Source: Qipengyuania vulgaris (GTDB lineage Bacteria > Pseudomonadota > Alphaproteobacteria > Sphingomonadales > Sphingomonadaceae). Taken from it: a DNA stretch of 64,000 nt. Made by a program: the position numbers and the translations under genes. Shown here piece after piece: positions 9,804 through 18,809 of this stretch. The notes under the pieces were generated by a model that saw only the letters and a list, made by a program, of their open reading frames with translations, was not told where the DNA came from and made no database searches. The stretch's first letter is position 1. Every line of letters begins with the position of its first letter. The DNA is taken from assembly GCF_009827325.1 (NCBI RefSeq), contig NZ_WTYC01000012.1, positions 1-64,000 on the forward strand, read 5' to 3'.

Positions 9804-9828
9804 CCGCAAACAGGCAGTCTGTTTGCGG
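9804..9828. repeat. Perfect 10-bp inverted repeat, 5-nt loop
   Basis: CCGCAAACAG, then GCAGT, then CTGTTTGCGG, 115 bp after the AIPR stop. No T-run follows in either direction, so a canonical intrinsic terminator is unlikely. It could be a Rho-independent-like pause, a protein-binding site or a recombination remnant. The 289-bp gap around it (9689-9977) holds no gene I can support. Confidence 0.5.
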
Positions 9829-9977
9829 ATGATTGCACGCAAAAAGCAGCCCTCAATGAGCCGACATCGCACGAAAGCACCTCAGGGACCTCCACTTTCT
9901 GTTCAATCTAAAAAGCTTCCCCAAAATGGTCATCCGCGCCAAGTAGGTTTCCAACTTCAAGTTCGATCGGAGCCCGT

Positions 9978-10478
9978 ATGATCCAGTACAAGTCACTTGC
10001 TGGTGCGACCGCTACAAGAGAAGAATTGGATACCTTCGCTGAGTTGGTTGGGTCCGGCGGTGCTGTTGATGAGAACCACGTCCGGAGAGGTGCGGTAAGA
10101 CCGGGCGCCCAACTCGTCTTCGCAGAAGGTTATGGCCAAACGGTTGGCGTTGCTGCCTTGAAAGTTCCGCTGGTCGGCTACCGATCTGGCCTTCAAGAAG
10201 CCGCAAAGGCGGGCTACTCCCTACCGGAAAGCGAATACCCGTATGAGCTCGGCTACGTCTCGGTTTCGCCCAACCATTCCGGCCAAGGCATAGCGAAAGC
10301 ATTAGTCGCAGAAGTGCTGCGCCTTGCGGCCGGAAACGGCGTCTTTGCGACTACAAGCAATTCCGCGATGAAAAAAGGTGTGCTACCGTCCTTCAAATTC
10401 GTCCCCGTAGGCAAGGGTTGGAGGAACGGATCGGGAGACATCCTCAATCTTTTCATTCGGACGTCACAAACAAAATGA
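9978..10478 (+). CDS. GNAT family N-acetyltransferase
   Basis: A 166-residue GNAT-fold acetyltransferase that would transfer acetyl from acetyl-CoA to an unknown amine. The core signature is YVSVSPNHSGQGIAKALV (about residues 93-110), where the Q/G-x-G-x-A pattern is the acetyl-CoA pyrophosphate loop. A short N-terminal insert (GYRSGLQEAAKAGYSL) precedes it. The start is the ATG at 9978, with CGGAG about 7 nt upstream. The gene stands alone between two defence systems and has its own spacing, so it could be an independent passenger, an immunity or modification enzyme, or a toxin of the TacT type. No antitoxin gene is visible beside it, which argues against the last. Confidence 0.78.
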   Translation: MIQYKSLAGATATREELDTFAELVGSGGAVDENHVRRGAVRPGAQLVFAEGYGQTVGVAALKVPLVGYRSGLQEAAKAGYSLPESEYPYELGYVSVSPNHSGQGIAKALVAEVLRLAAGNGVFATTSNSAMKKGVLPSFKFVPVGKGWRNGSGDILNLFIRTSQTK

Positions 10479-10568
10479 CGGCACCCAATATTTTCCGGTG
10501 TTAACTGGACATCGAGTTGAGCATCGCCAGCGTTCTGACGAGCAAGCGTTAGTACGACATAATCATAT

Positions 10569-10588
10569 ATCTATGTGGCTGCATAGAT
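10569..10588. promoter_or_regulatory. Inverted repeat ATCTATG-N6-CATAGAT upstream of hamA
   Basis: A 7-bp perfect inverted repeat with a 6-nt spacer lies about 95 bp before hamA, in the 202-bp gap after the GNAT gene. The surrounding DNA is AT-rich and plausible for a promoter. An operator role is inference. Confidence 0.3.
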
Positions 10589-10680
10589 GGAGGCGAGGAA
10601 CTTGAAGGAGAGGGTAGCTTTCAATGGATCAGATTGTCGATATGGCTAGATTTTGCTTCTAGAAGGATCGTGAAAGGAGC

Positions 10681-11481
10681 ATGTTGAAAGGGGTTCAATT
10701 AGAAAAGAGTGAAACCGGTTCCCTCTGTTTCACGATCGAAGATATCTCTGATGAATTGAAAGTCGTTATCCGGGCGCGCCTGTCGGAGATTTGCCATGGC
10801 GCAGCAAAGGCATCGAGAACGACGCTTATTTATTCGTACCAAGCGACGCTCAAAGCTTTCTTCGGAAAATTCGACAACAAATCCCTCGACACGCAAAAGG
10901 GCATGATCGGCGAGCTGCTGACCCACGTACTATTTTTGCATTATGAAGACGAGTTTCGTGCGGCCTCACCATTCTTCAACATGGAAGAGGACTCGATCAA
11001 AAAGGGATTTGACCTCGTCCTACATCATAGGGGCACAAGCGAAATCTGGTTTGTTGAGGTGAAAGCTGGTGAATGCGGTGTGGAATCAAGCATCAACAAG
11101 CTGGGCGGTCTTTTGTCTCTAGCAAAAAATGATCTGAAGACCGCCTTGAACAGCGAACGAAACACGCTTTGGCAAAACGCGGTAAACGGGGCAAATCTGG
11201 TCATGCAGGATTCAGAGCTCAAGTCACAAATCGAGACACTGCTTGAGAGTTTCAACGAAAAGGCTGTAGCAGGTGCATCAGTTAGTACGGACTACAACGC
11301 TGTCCTGGTGGCTGTGTGTTTTTCCGGCGAACAGACGTTCGCTACCGGAGCAGAGTTTGAAGGAAGGCACATCTCACAAAGGGATATGAAAGAGTTCCGA
11401 GATTTGATGTCAATTGCCCTGCAAAAGGCTACCATACAAAGCGTCGTAGATTTCCTGCGGAGCGAGATTGAAGTTGGCTAA
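10681..11481 (+). CDS. hamA: Hachiman antiphage protein HamA (DUF1837)
   Basis: HamA is the effector of the two-gene Hachiman defence system; the family is known to be a DNA nuclease kept in check by the HamB helicase. The 266-residue protein shows the DUF1837/PD-(D/E)XK core: GMIGE (74-78), GFDLVL (109-114, D111) and VEVKAGE (125-131, E126 and K128). The start ATG at 10681 has GAAAGGAGC directly upstream, a strong ribosome binding site. The 3' end overlaps hamB by 14 bp. Base composition is lower in GC than the flanks, which fits recent acquisition. Both nuclease acidic residues are present, so the system looks intact. Confidence 0.93.
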   Translation: MLKGVQLEKSETGSLCFTIEDISDELKVVIRARLSEICHGAAKASRTTLIYSYQATLKAFFGKFDNKSLDTQKGMIGELLTHVLFLHYEDEFRAASPFFNMEEDSIKKGFDLVLHHRGTSEIWFVEVKAGECGVESSINKLGGLLSLAKNDLKTALNSERNTLWQNAVNGANLVMQDSELKSQIETLLESFNEKAVAGASVSTDYNAVLVAVCFSGEQTFATGAEFEGRHISQRDMKEFRDLMSIALQKATIQSVVDFLRSEIEVG

Positions 11482-13918
11482 GGCACCGCTCAAAACACTC
11501 AGAAATTCGGATTTCTTTGCTCATTATCAATCGCTGTTAACTCGTAGTGAATTGAGCCGGGCGCAAGCGGAAACACTCCTCACCGCTGCGGTACTGTTCC
11601 TGAACAACGACAATCCGGATGTCACCGCTTTGGGATACCGGATTGTTGTGATGTATTCGAACCTTACGGGCGACTACGTCCCGCTATACGACGTTGCGAT
11701 TGGCCGGGGGTTCATGCCGATTGTGGACAGTGTACAATCGGGCTTGGCGGCGAAGGGCGAGGCCACGCATTTCTTCCCGGTATATTTTTCAGCACTGCTG
11801 AAGTTGTTCGAAGTCGAAGGCGCTGTCTTCACGCAACAACAGTTGGATTTGGGAAACTTCTTTTCCGAGCACAAACTTACGGACGTAACGGTTACGGCTC
11901 CTACGTCTTACGGGAAGTCCGAACTGATTTCCCAGTTCTGCAATCAAAATCTCGAGAGCAGCGTCTGCGTCTTGGTGCCAACCAAAGCCCTGCTGGCCCA
12001 AACCAAGCAACGCTTGCTGAGAAAGCGCGTTACCGGAGACGATCGTCAAATCATCACCCACGCCGAAATGTTGCAGGGTGGTGATTGCAAATTTCTGGCG
12101 GTCTTTACACAAGAGCGATTGCTGAGGTTTTTCATCAAGCATCCGGGTGTTAATTTCGACTTTGTCTTTGTTGACGAGGCGCACAATTTGCTTGGAGAGG
12201 ACACGCGGGCTTTGTTGCTCGCTAAAGTGATCATCCTGCAAAAGCGACGAAATCCGGCCGTGCGTTTCAAGTACCTGACTCCGTTTCTAGTCGATCAAAC
12301 GAATTTGCAACTTCGATACGCTGAAATCCAGCCAGAGAAATACAAGGTCACGGAAGGCCTGAAGACCGAACGGTTCTACTTAGTTGACTGCCGAGAAGGC
12401 AAAGCCGTCCAGCTTTACGATCAATATTTTGACCGGTTCGTTCAGTGCGGGGAAGACACCTTCGACGACGAAATTGATTTGATTTTGGAAAAGGCTGCGA
12501 AAAAGAATATCATATTCTTCAACCTGCCCAAAAAAATTGAACAGTTTATGCGCGTATTTCTTTCGCGAATTGACAGTATCGAAAGCGATCGTGTTGCGCG
12601 AGTGTGTGATAGCATTTCAGAATTTCTTCATACTGAGTATTTGCTTGTTGAGGGCCTGCGCAAAGGCGTCTTGTACCACCATGGTTCAGTCCCGGACATC
12701 GTGAAGCTTTACGTTGAGCGCGCCTACACCGAGATCCCTGAAATTCGTCATATTGTTTGCAACTCAACTTTGCTGGAAGGAGTGAACATCCCAGCAGAGA
12801 AGATGTTCATTCTTGAAAACAAAAAGGGACCAAGAAACCTTACCAAGTCCGAGTTTCGAAATCTTGTAGGCCGGGTATGCAGGTTCAATGAAATATTCAG
12901 TGGCGAGACTGGCAATCTCAGGATGCTTGAACCGGAAATATACCTGATTGGAAGCGACGCCTATTTGGATAATCGGGCCAATCTGAAAAAGTTCATCAAG
13001 ACCGTCGCACAGGTTGACCTGAAGCTTCAAGATGAGATCGATAACGTATTGTTGGAAGAAAGGTTGATCGAAGATGACGACGCCGAAGAGCGTAAGCGCG
13101 AGGCCGATGAATTTCTTGAGAATGTCCTTCCGGGCACCACGGGCTTGGATGTTACCCGCGCCGCTACACCAGTAGGCCGCGCATGCTTTTTGAACAACAT
13201 CTCTGAGTTAGAGGTCCTCCAGCACGAGGTAGAAATCCAAGGTATACTCAACGGTCTTGTTGAGCCGCTTCAGAATTCAAATGACGTCATGAAGTTGATT
13301 GCTGGCGCGTTTGTGCCGTTTCTCAAGGACGGTGCAGCTTTCGACATTCTTCGCCGCTTGCAGGAGGAGAACGCACAGACATTCTACGCCATGCTGATTG
13401 ATTGGAAGATCAAAGGCGCCTCCTACGCGGAGATGATCAGGAATTTCCTTCGCTATTGGGAGGGTATGGGCGGCGATGAAGTGTATGTCGGGAAGTGGGG
13501 TGAAATCGCCAGGGAAGGCTCTTTTCGCCCGAGCTGGGTTGTCATCAGTGAAAAAACGCATGCCGAACAAGTGAATCTGGCGATAGTACGGATCAAAGAG
13601 GAGCAGGATTTCGTTGATAATCACTTGCTCAAATACGTAGAGCTTCTGCACGACCTCGGGAAGCTTGATGAAGAGCTATACTTAAAGATCAAGTACGGAA
13701 CGACCAATCAGGAAAAGATCAGATTGATGAACTTCGGGGTGAACTCGATACTTGCGGGGAAGCTTATCGACAAGTACTCAGATTTTGTTGATGTCCAGAA
13801 AGACGATTCCATTGTTAATATCAGACCAGAACTGATAGAGCGAATGCGACAGGACGGCGAGAACGAAATATTGGTGTTCGAAGCTGAAATGCATATGGGG
13901 CTAAACCACAACTTCTAA
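11468..13918 (+). CDS. hamB: Hachiman DEAD/DEAH-box helicase HamB
   Basis: An 816-residue superfamily 2 helicase, the sensor partner of HamA. Walker A is TAPTSYGKS (143-151), motif Ia is VPTKALLAQ (170-178), and motif II is VFVDEAHN with DEAH at 236-239. The second RecA domain contains LLEGVNIPAEK and NLVGRVCR, matching motifs V and VI. The C-terminal ~250 residues are outside the helicase core and probably contact HamA. It starts with TTG at 11468 (a second TTG at 11474 is possible) inside hamA, so translation is likely coupled. The codon use and AT-rich runs mirror hamA and differ from the GC-rich surroundings. Confidence 0.93.
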   Translation: MKLAKAPLKTLRNSDFFAHYQSLLTRSELSRAQAETLLTAAVLFLNNDNPDVTALGYRIVVMYSNLTGDYVPLYDVAIGRGFMPIVDSVQSGLAAKGEATHFFPVYFSALLKLFEVEGAVFTQQQLDLGNFFSEHKLTDVTVTAPTSYGKSELISQFCNQNLESSVCVLVPTKALLAQTKQRLLRKRVTGDDRQIITHAEMLQGGDCKFLAVFTQERLLRFFIKHPGVNFDFVFVDEAHNLLGEDTRALLLAKVIILQKRRNPAVRFKYLTPFLVDQTNLQLRYAEIQPEKYKVTEGLKTERFYLVDCREGKAVQLYDQYFDRFVQCGEDTFDDEIDLILEKAAKKNIIFFNLPKKIEQFMRVFLSRIDSIESDRVARVCDSISEFLHTEYLLVEGLRKGVLYHHGSVPDIVKLYVERAYTEIPEIRHIVCNSTLLEGVNIPAEKMFILENKKGPRNLTKSEFRNLVGRVCRFNEIFSGETGNLRMLEPEIYLIGSDAYLDNRANLKKFIKTVAQVDLKLQDEIDNVLLEERLIEDDDAEERKREADEFLENVLPGTTGLDVTRAATPVGRACFLNNISELEVLQHEVEIQGILNGLVEPLQNSNDVMKLIAGAFVPFLKDGAAFDILRRLQEENAQTFYAMLIDWKIKGASYAEMIRNFLRYWEGMGGDEVYVGKWGEIAREGSFRPSWVVISEKTHAEQVNLAIVRIKEEQDFVDNHLLKYVELLHDLGKLDEELYLKIKYGTTNQEKIRLMNFGVNSILAGKLIDKYSDFVDVQKDDSIVNIRPELIERMRQDGENEILVFEAEMHMGLNHNF

Positions 13919-14280
13919 ACACCCAATGTATATTCCGCCACTGCTATCGAATGACCGCTTAGGCTTAGCCATTCGTTGGTTTCGAAGATCGCTGAGTGTC
14001 AAAGAAGGCAGATGCAGCACACGGCGGCTATGCAATGCGCCCCTCCGCGACAAATGCAATGGCACCTATTTTGTAACGGTGCCAATAAGAAGAGGATGAA
14101 CGGCAGCATCGTTCAGCCCGTCCTGACGAAACCCTGCTATCGACCAACAGACACCGAATATGGGCTCCTGACATGAGCTGACGACCGAAACTTGGGTGCA
14201 TAGCCGCCCCAAGACTAAGATTCCCGATTATGCAAGGAACTTGCCAAGTTAGCCTTGTCGGACTTCTCCAAGTTGCCTCA
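13919..14280. other. Intergenic region between hamB and a recombinase pair
   Basis: No gene can be supported in these 362 bp. It contains an inverted repeat TGGCACC-N11-GGTGCCA (14061-14085) and two similar 16-bp direct segments ending CCAAGTT(A)GCC at 14239-14254 and 14262-14277, just beyond the recombinase stop. These could be recombinase arm or core sites, but I found no matching partner elsewhere by eye. Confidence 0.35.
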
Positions 14281-15444
14281 TCAGTCTCCCGCTAGTTGCC
14301 GCGCAATGCTCGCCCCGACCGAAGCGGCAGCCCCGAGGAGAACACCGTCGTCCAAGTGCGCGTAACGAGCGGTGGTAGAGACGTGTCTGTGTCCCAAAAG
14401 GTTACCGATCATCGGAAGCGTTTCGGAAGATCGCGCCGCCAGGCTGGCGTAGTTGTGCCTAAGGTCGTGCAACCGGACATCGTCCAGTCCGGCTTCGGTC
14501 CGCAATCTCCGCCAAAACCAATCCAAAGCCGATCTCGGCAGAACATCGAAGGTGAAAACGCGCTGGTCCTTCTTTCCGCGCGGGAATGCGTCGAGCACAG
14601 CCCTCGCCTCCTGACCAAGCCAGACAATGCGCGGGCCAGTCTTCGAATCTGTGAGTTTCAATTTACGGCCTTGAACCTCGCCCCAAGTGAGGTTCAGGAT
14701 CTCGCCGCGACGACAGCCTGTCAGCGCAAGAAGCGAGATCACCGCGACCTCGACGGGGTTTTCAGCACGATTGTCCACCAATTTGCGACCAAGCCGGGCC
14801 ATCTCGTCCTGACTCAAAAAGCGCTCGATCTTGCGTCCCCGGTTGCGCTTCACACCGCGAAACGGATTTGAATGCTCCGGCAAATAGCCCCAAACCTCGG
14901 CCTTGCCGAACATGGCTTTCATGATTTCCATGGCGCGATTGGCAGCGCCTGGGCCGGCCGAGCGCGTAAGCTCAGCATGCCACCGGATCGCATCGGCATG
15001 GCTGATTTCGTCGATGAACTTGCCCGGAAACACATGATCGAGATGGGTCCGCCGGTAAATGTCTTGGATCTCCCGCGTTGATGGCTTCCAGGTCGGCGCC
15101 GCGACTTCCCAGTATGATTGCAAAAATGCCGAATAGGTCGGCGTCTTGCGGCCGCGCTGCTTCTTGTCGGCAGGGTTCTCGCCAAGCTCAATGCGCAGGA
15201 TAAGGCGTCGGGCAACATCTTTGGCAATGCGCTCTGTCAGGATTGCTCCATCGCCAATGGTGATGAGCCGTTGCTTGCCGCCTATCGTGCGCTGCAGGAC
15301 ATAGCTCTTCCGGCCCGATGGATGGATGCGCTCACCAAAGCCGGGGAGCACATAGTCGAATCTCGAGCGGCGCTTGCCTGCCTCGCCCGGAACGACGCGT
15401 GCCAGTTCCTCTGCAATGATCTGCCTGAGATCGTACTGGGTCAT
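14281..15444 (-). CDS. Tyrosine recombinase/integrase, second gene of pair 1
   Basis: A 387-residue site-specific recombinase with an N-terminal DUF4102-like arm (PGFGERIHPSGRKSYVLQ), a SAM-like core-binding domain and a complete catalytic domain. The active-site residues are all present: R245 (TGCRRGE), H326 and R329 (LHDLRH), H352 (LLGHRH) and Y361 (RYAHLDD). It begins as an ATGA overlap with the recombinase upstream (15441-15685 end), so the two are made together. It resembles the 19517-20758 recombinase more than its own partner, which means the pair as a unit occurs twice. Downstream lies the Hachiman operon, convergent with it. Confidence 0.93.
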   Translation of the reverse strand: MTQYDLRQIIAEELARVVPGEAGKRRSRFDYVLPGFGERIHPSGRKSYVLQRTIGGKQRLITIGDGAILTERIAKDVARRLILRIELGENPADKKQRGRKTPTYSAFLQSYWEVAAPTWKPSTREIQDIYRRTHLDHVFPGKFIDEISHADAIRWHAELTRSAGPGAANRAMEIMKAMFGKAEVWGYLPEHSNPFRGVKRNRGRKIERFLSQDEMARLGRKLVDNRAENPVEVAVISLLALTGCRRGEILNLTWGEVQGRKLKLTDSKTGPRIVWLGQEARAVLDAFPRGKKDQRVFTFDVLPRSALDWFWRRLRTEAGLDDVRLHDLRHNYASLAARSSETLPMIGNLLGHRHVSTTARYAHLDDGVLLGAAASVGASIARQLAGD

Positions 15445-16685
15445 GCAGCGATCCCCATTGCACTGGCGAGATTGGAGCAGATGCGATCGGCGCTTTCAGC
15501 AATCACTTCGTCTGCCAGATGCGCGTACCTCGCAGTCGTTTCCGGAAGTGCGTGGCCGAGAAGCTTGCCGATGGTCGCCAGTGGAATGTGTTGAGCGATG
15601 GCAACCGAGGCAAAGCTGTGGCGCAGATCGTGGAGCCGCACGTCGGGCAGCGCGGCCTTGCGCCTGATGCGATCCCAGTACTGACCGAGATTGATCGGAG
15701 CCTCGCGACGTATGGCAGGAAAGACCAGCAGCCCGTCGGCGCGACGTTCTAGTCCATCAAGCACTGCAATAGCCTGCGGGTTGAGATAGATCGTCTTCGG
15801 GCCAGTCTTGCTGTCTGGCAATTGCAGCCGTGGCGGCTGAACATATCGCCAGCGCAAGGTCGCGATCTCGGAGACCCGTGCGCCAGTGTAGATGAGCATG
15901 AGCAGCGCGGGAATGACGAAAGGATTGACCCCATCGTGTTCGGCCAGAACGCGCCCCAGCCTGCGATATTCATCGGCGGAAAGGTAGCGCTCGGGAAGGT
16001 CGCGTTTAAAGCGCGAGACACCGCGACACGGGTTGGTGTTCTTCGCCCGGTAACCCAGCTTCTCGGCATACTGCATCATCACCGAAATGATGGGGATGGC
16101 GCGATTGAAGGTCCCTCCCCGCTCCGCCATGCTGTCGCGCCAGCGGTTGATGTCTCCGCGTTCGATCATGTCGACCGGCAGGTCACCGAACCTCGGCACA
16201 AGCAACTGATCGATGCGTGAACGCGACGATCGCTGGGTCGCTGGCTTCCAATGTGGCGAATAATCCTGCCAGAACTCTTCGGCATAATCAGCGAACAGAG
16301 GTACTCGCCTCTTCTCCGGCGCGGTCGGAAGGTCGGCAAGCGTCGCCTTGATGAGCAAACTGCGCGCGGCAGCGCGCGCGGCGGGCGCGCTCAGCGCACC
16401 TGCCGTTATCCCCGCGCAACCAAGTGTCACCATGCGCTGCACACCTCGCGGGCTATGCTTGACTATCCAAGTAAGGTGTCCCGATTGCCGTTTGCGAAGT
16501 CCGAAGCCGGGAAGTTCCGTGTCCCACGTGATACCGATCGGAAGCGACTTGCGACGGGCGATATGACCAGTCAGTTTCAACCTGAACGATGGCCTTCGAG
16601 GGGCTATGACTGAGCCTTGGCTACCATGCGATCGCTCACGTGTTACCGAAACTGAACTTATTGTTTTAGAGTGCCTTTCTTTCAT
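15441..16685 (-). CDS. Tyrosine recombinase/integrase, first gene of pair 1
   Basis: A 414-residue tyrosine recombinase. The catalytic residues are seen in order: R in YTGARVSEI, H-x-x-R in LHDLRHSF, H in LLGHAL, and the nucleophile in ARYAHLAD. The N-terminus carries the ELPGFGLRKR motif of the DUF4102-type arm-binding domain. The sequence is clearly related to the 20755-21999 product across its whole length (for example LPDSKTGPKTIYLNPQA against LPDSKTGAKIVYLNRQA). The start ATG at 16685 is the first in frame; the conserved part begins about 25 residues in, so a later start is possible. Its stop overlaps the next recombinase by 4 bp. Confidence 0.92.
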   Translation of the reverse strand: MKERHSKTISSVSVTRERSHGSQGSVIAPRRPSFRLKLTGHIARRKSLPIGITWDTELPGFGLRKRQSGHLTWIVKHSPRGVQRMVTLGCAGITAGALSAPAARAAARSLLIKATLADLPTAPEKRRVPLFADYAEEFWQDYSPHWKPATQRSSRSRIDQLLVPRFGDLPVDMIERGDINRWRDSMAERGGTFNRAIPIISVMMQYAEKLGYRAKNTNPCRGVSRFKRDLPERYLSADEYRRLGRVLAEHDGVNPFVIPALLMLIYTGARVSEIATLRWRYVQPPRLQLPDSKTGPKTIYLNPQAIAVLDGLERRADGLLVFPAIRREAPINLGQYWDRIRRKAALPDVRLHDLRHSFASVAIAQHIPLATIGKLLGHALPETTARYAHLADEVIAESADRICSNLASAMGIAA

Positions 16686-17021
16686 TCATGCAGCTTAGGC
16701 TGCGTCCGGTGTGCGCGAAGTTGTTCCCTATTTGGACCGTTGTGATCGACCACTTCCCCGCCCAACTTTTGGTGGCAAAGGCCTTGGTTTCACGCGGATT
16801 TCCTAGCCCATTCGGCGCTTGAGAGATAGCCTCCCTGCGACGTCGAACACTGCGCATGAGGCGATTTTTGTAGCACTTGGCCATCGCTTCGTCCGGAACT
16901 CGAACTCGCTATGCCGAGTCGCAGGCAGCCCGAATTTTTATCAGTCATCTGCCCTTGCAAGATCGGCATGTCGCTGACTAAACCGATGATGTTTCTAGAA
17001 TTTGGGGCTCCAAAACAGACG

Positions 17022-17471
17022 ATGACTGATTGCTCTACGGCATTGCAGACGGTTGCGGCATTGGCTTCCGCAATCGCAGCCATCGCCGCCTTTTGGGTGG
17101 CGAAAAGCACGTTTTCTTTCCAAAGAAATTCACTGCTGAAGGCTGCGAGCATAGAGCAAATTGTTAAGCTCTTGCAGCAACTTTACTATTTGAAAACGCT
17201 CGCGGGTCAGCCGGTGTTTGGAGCGGCGGACGAGGACGTGATCGGACTTCAACAGAAGATTGCAGAGGTAAGGCATAGTGTTCTTGTGCTCGAAGGCATG
17301 GTGCCCGCGAGAGGGCGCGCGGATGTGAAAGAAGTCCATGACATCGTGCATCAACTGCGCGAGGACAGCGTCTTTCCTGCTGGGCAGAACGGACCGAATG
17401 CGTCTCTCAATGAACGATTGGAAAAGGCGATAAATGCACTGCAACGCATTTATCGGACGGAGATGAAATGA
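17022..17471 (+). CDS. Small membrane-anchored protein of unknown function
   Basis: I do not recognise this family. The product (about 149 residues from the ATG at 17022; the open frame extends back to 16911) has one N-terminal transmembrane segment (ALQTVAALASAIAAIAAFWVA) and then a cytoplasmic-looking helical region rich in Leu, Gln and charged residues. Such single-pass proteins with a helical tail are common beside defence or toxin genes. It overlaps the next gene by 4 bp (ATGA), so the two form an operon. Other start codons at 16968 and 16986 cannot be excluded, since none has a convincing ribosome binding site. Confidence 0.6.
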   Translation: MTDCSTALQTVAALASAIAAIAAFWVAKSTFSFQRNSLLKAASIEQIVKLLQQLYYLKTLAGQPVFGAADEDVIGLQQKIAEVRHSVLVLEGMVPARGRADVKEVHDIVHQLREDSVFPAGQNGPNASLNERLEKAINALQRIYRTEMK

Positions 17472-18757
17472 AGATGCGGAAACTTTCCTACCTGGTGTCC
17501 ATTGCAAGCGTCTTTGCGTGCGCGACCTCGGCATATGCCGGATCCAAGCCCAAGGCGATCAACTATCAGGAGGCCTCAGAGTTCGAACGGTCGTTGCTAG
17601 CCAGACCGGCAGCGGCTCCTCCTCCCCCTGAAAAGCTTTACGTTCAACCCGCCAATAAGACCGAGCCGTGCAAGTTGCCGACCACTCGGGATCAGCTCGA
17701 ACGGCCCAACTTCCGCGCATATTGGGACGGCGAATGTCGGAACGGTTTTGCCTTTGGGCTAGGTCGGGACATTGCGATGTCTGATACCCATCATGTGGAA
17801 GAGATCACGATCCACGACGGCACCGGAGGCGACTGGTCTGCCCCGCGAGTAGACTATGATTTCGTCAACAACATGGTGGTCTATGCAGTCGGTGGATCGC
17901 AGTTCCCCTCAGTGACCCAGCTCGCTGAGAAAATGGACAACTCAATCAACGGGTTTAACGCGCTTCAAACTCTGAGCGTCATCGACGGGCAGGGCAACGG
18001 CTACATCATTCAAAGCGCAGCGTTTAACCCGCAGCGGAATTATCTCCTTACGCAAAATTATGGCGCGCTAGCGTTCAAATTTTCAGATAATTCGGCTGCG
18101 CCCGTAGTTAATCCAAACGCGGCAACCTTTGCTATCGAAATCATCGATCCGAAGACCAATACACCGGGTGGCGTTGCCATTGCACGATATGGAAATGGAG
18201 CCGTTGCTCATTTCAAACGCGTCAACGGCAGGCCGGAGCCGGTTAGGTTGCCAACCGCGTACACCGAGCATTTGCAGGCAAAATATCAGGAGATTGCAAC
18301 GGCAACTGCGAGCGCCAGTGCGACCCTCCAGCGCGCACAGCAAATTGAGCGCGAATACCTGTATAAGGCTTGCAATGGGAAAGGCAGCGTCCGTGGTTTG
18401 GACCAGACCGAATACACCAAGATCTGCACTTGGAGAGACCAGTTCAAGGAACCCTATGCCGTGGCCTCGGCAAATTACCAAAGGCAGCTTGAAAGCTTGC
18501 AGCAGAGAGCCGCTACCGCTGAACAGCAGCGCCAGATTCAGCAGCAAATAGCGATGCAGCAATACATGGTGCAACAGCAGCGGAATCAACAGGCGTGGAA
18601 CGATATCAGCCAAGCCAACAGACAGCTCCAACAGCAAACTCAGCAGACTTTACAGGGAGTGCAAAGCTGGCAGCCACCTCAGGTGCAACCCATCACCCCT
18701 CCGGGCGGAAACAAGGTCATCTGCAACACCATCGGCACAATCACTACATGCCGCTGA
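17468..18757 (+). CDS. Secreted Gln-rich coiled-coil protein of unknown function
   Basis: A 429-residue exported protein. A signal peptide is clear: MKMRKLSYLV, a hydrophobic core and a cut after SAYA (about residue 24). A Pro-rich linker follows, then a region with YWDGECRNGFAFGLG that resembles a MORN-type repeat (about residues 88-102). The body is a mixed domain, and a Gln-rich predicted coiled coil runs from about 340 to 400 (many QQ pairs). The C-terminus is a short conserved-looking cysteine tail (ICNTIGTITTCR). It is translationally coupled to the membrane protein upstream. The pair lies as cargo between two recombinase pairs; no function can be assigned. Confidence 0.75.
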   Translation: MKMRKLSYLVSIASVFACATSAYAGSKPKAINYQEASEFERSLLARPAAAPPPPEKLYVQPANKTEPCKLPTTRDQLERPNFRAYWDGECRNGFAFGLGRDIAMSDTHHVEEITIHDGTGGDWSAPRVDYDFVNNMVVYAVGGSQFPSVTQLAEKMDNSINGFNALQTLSVIDGQGNGYIIQSAAFNPQRNYLLTQNYGALAFKFSDNSAAPVVNPNAATFAIEIIDPKTNTPGGVAIARYGNGAVAHFKRVNGRPEPVRLPTAYTEHLQAKYQEIATATASASATLQRAQQIEREYLYKACNGKGSVRGLDQTEYTKICTWRDQFKEPYAVASANYQRQLESLQQRAATAEQQRQIQQQIAMQQYMVQQQRNQQAWNDISQANRQLQQQTQQTLQGVQSWQPPQVQPITPPGGNKVICNTIGTITTCR

Positions 18758-18809
18758 CCGGACAGGATTAGGGGGCTGGCTGGAGATGTGGCGTGGCAAT
18801 TGTCCCGGT

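Noticed and set aside
13976-14176. 66-codon frame in the hamB-recombinase gap
   Set aside because: Starts without a ribosome binding site and has a random-looking composition; nothing supports translation.
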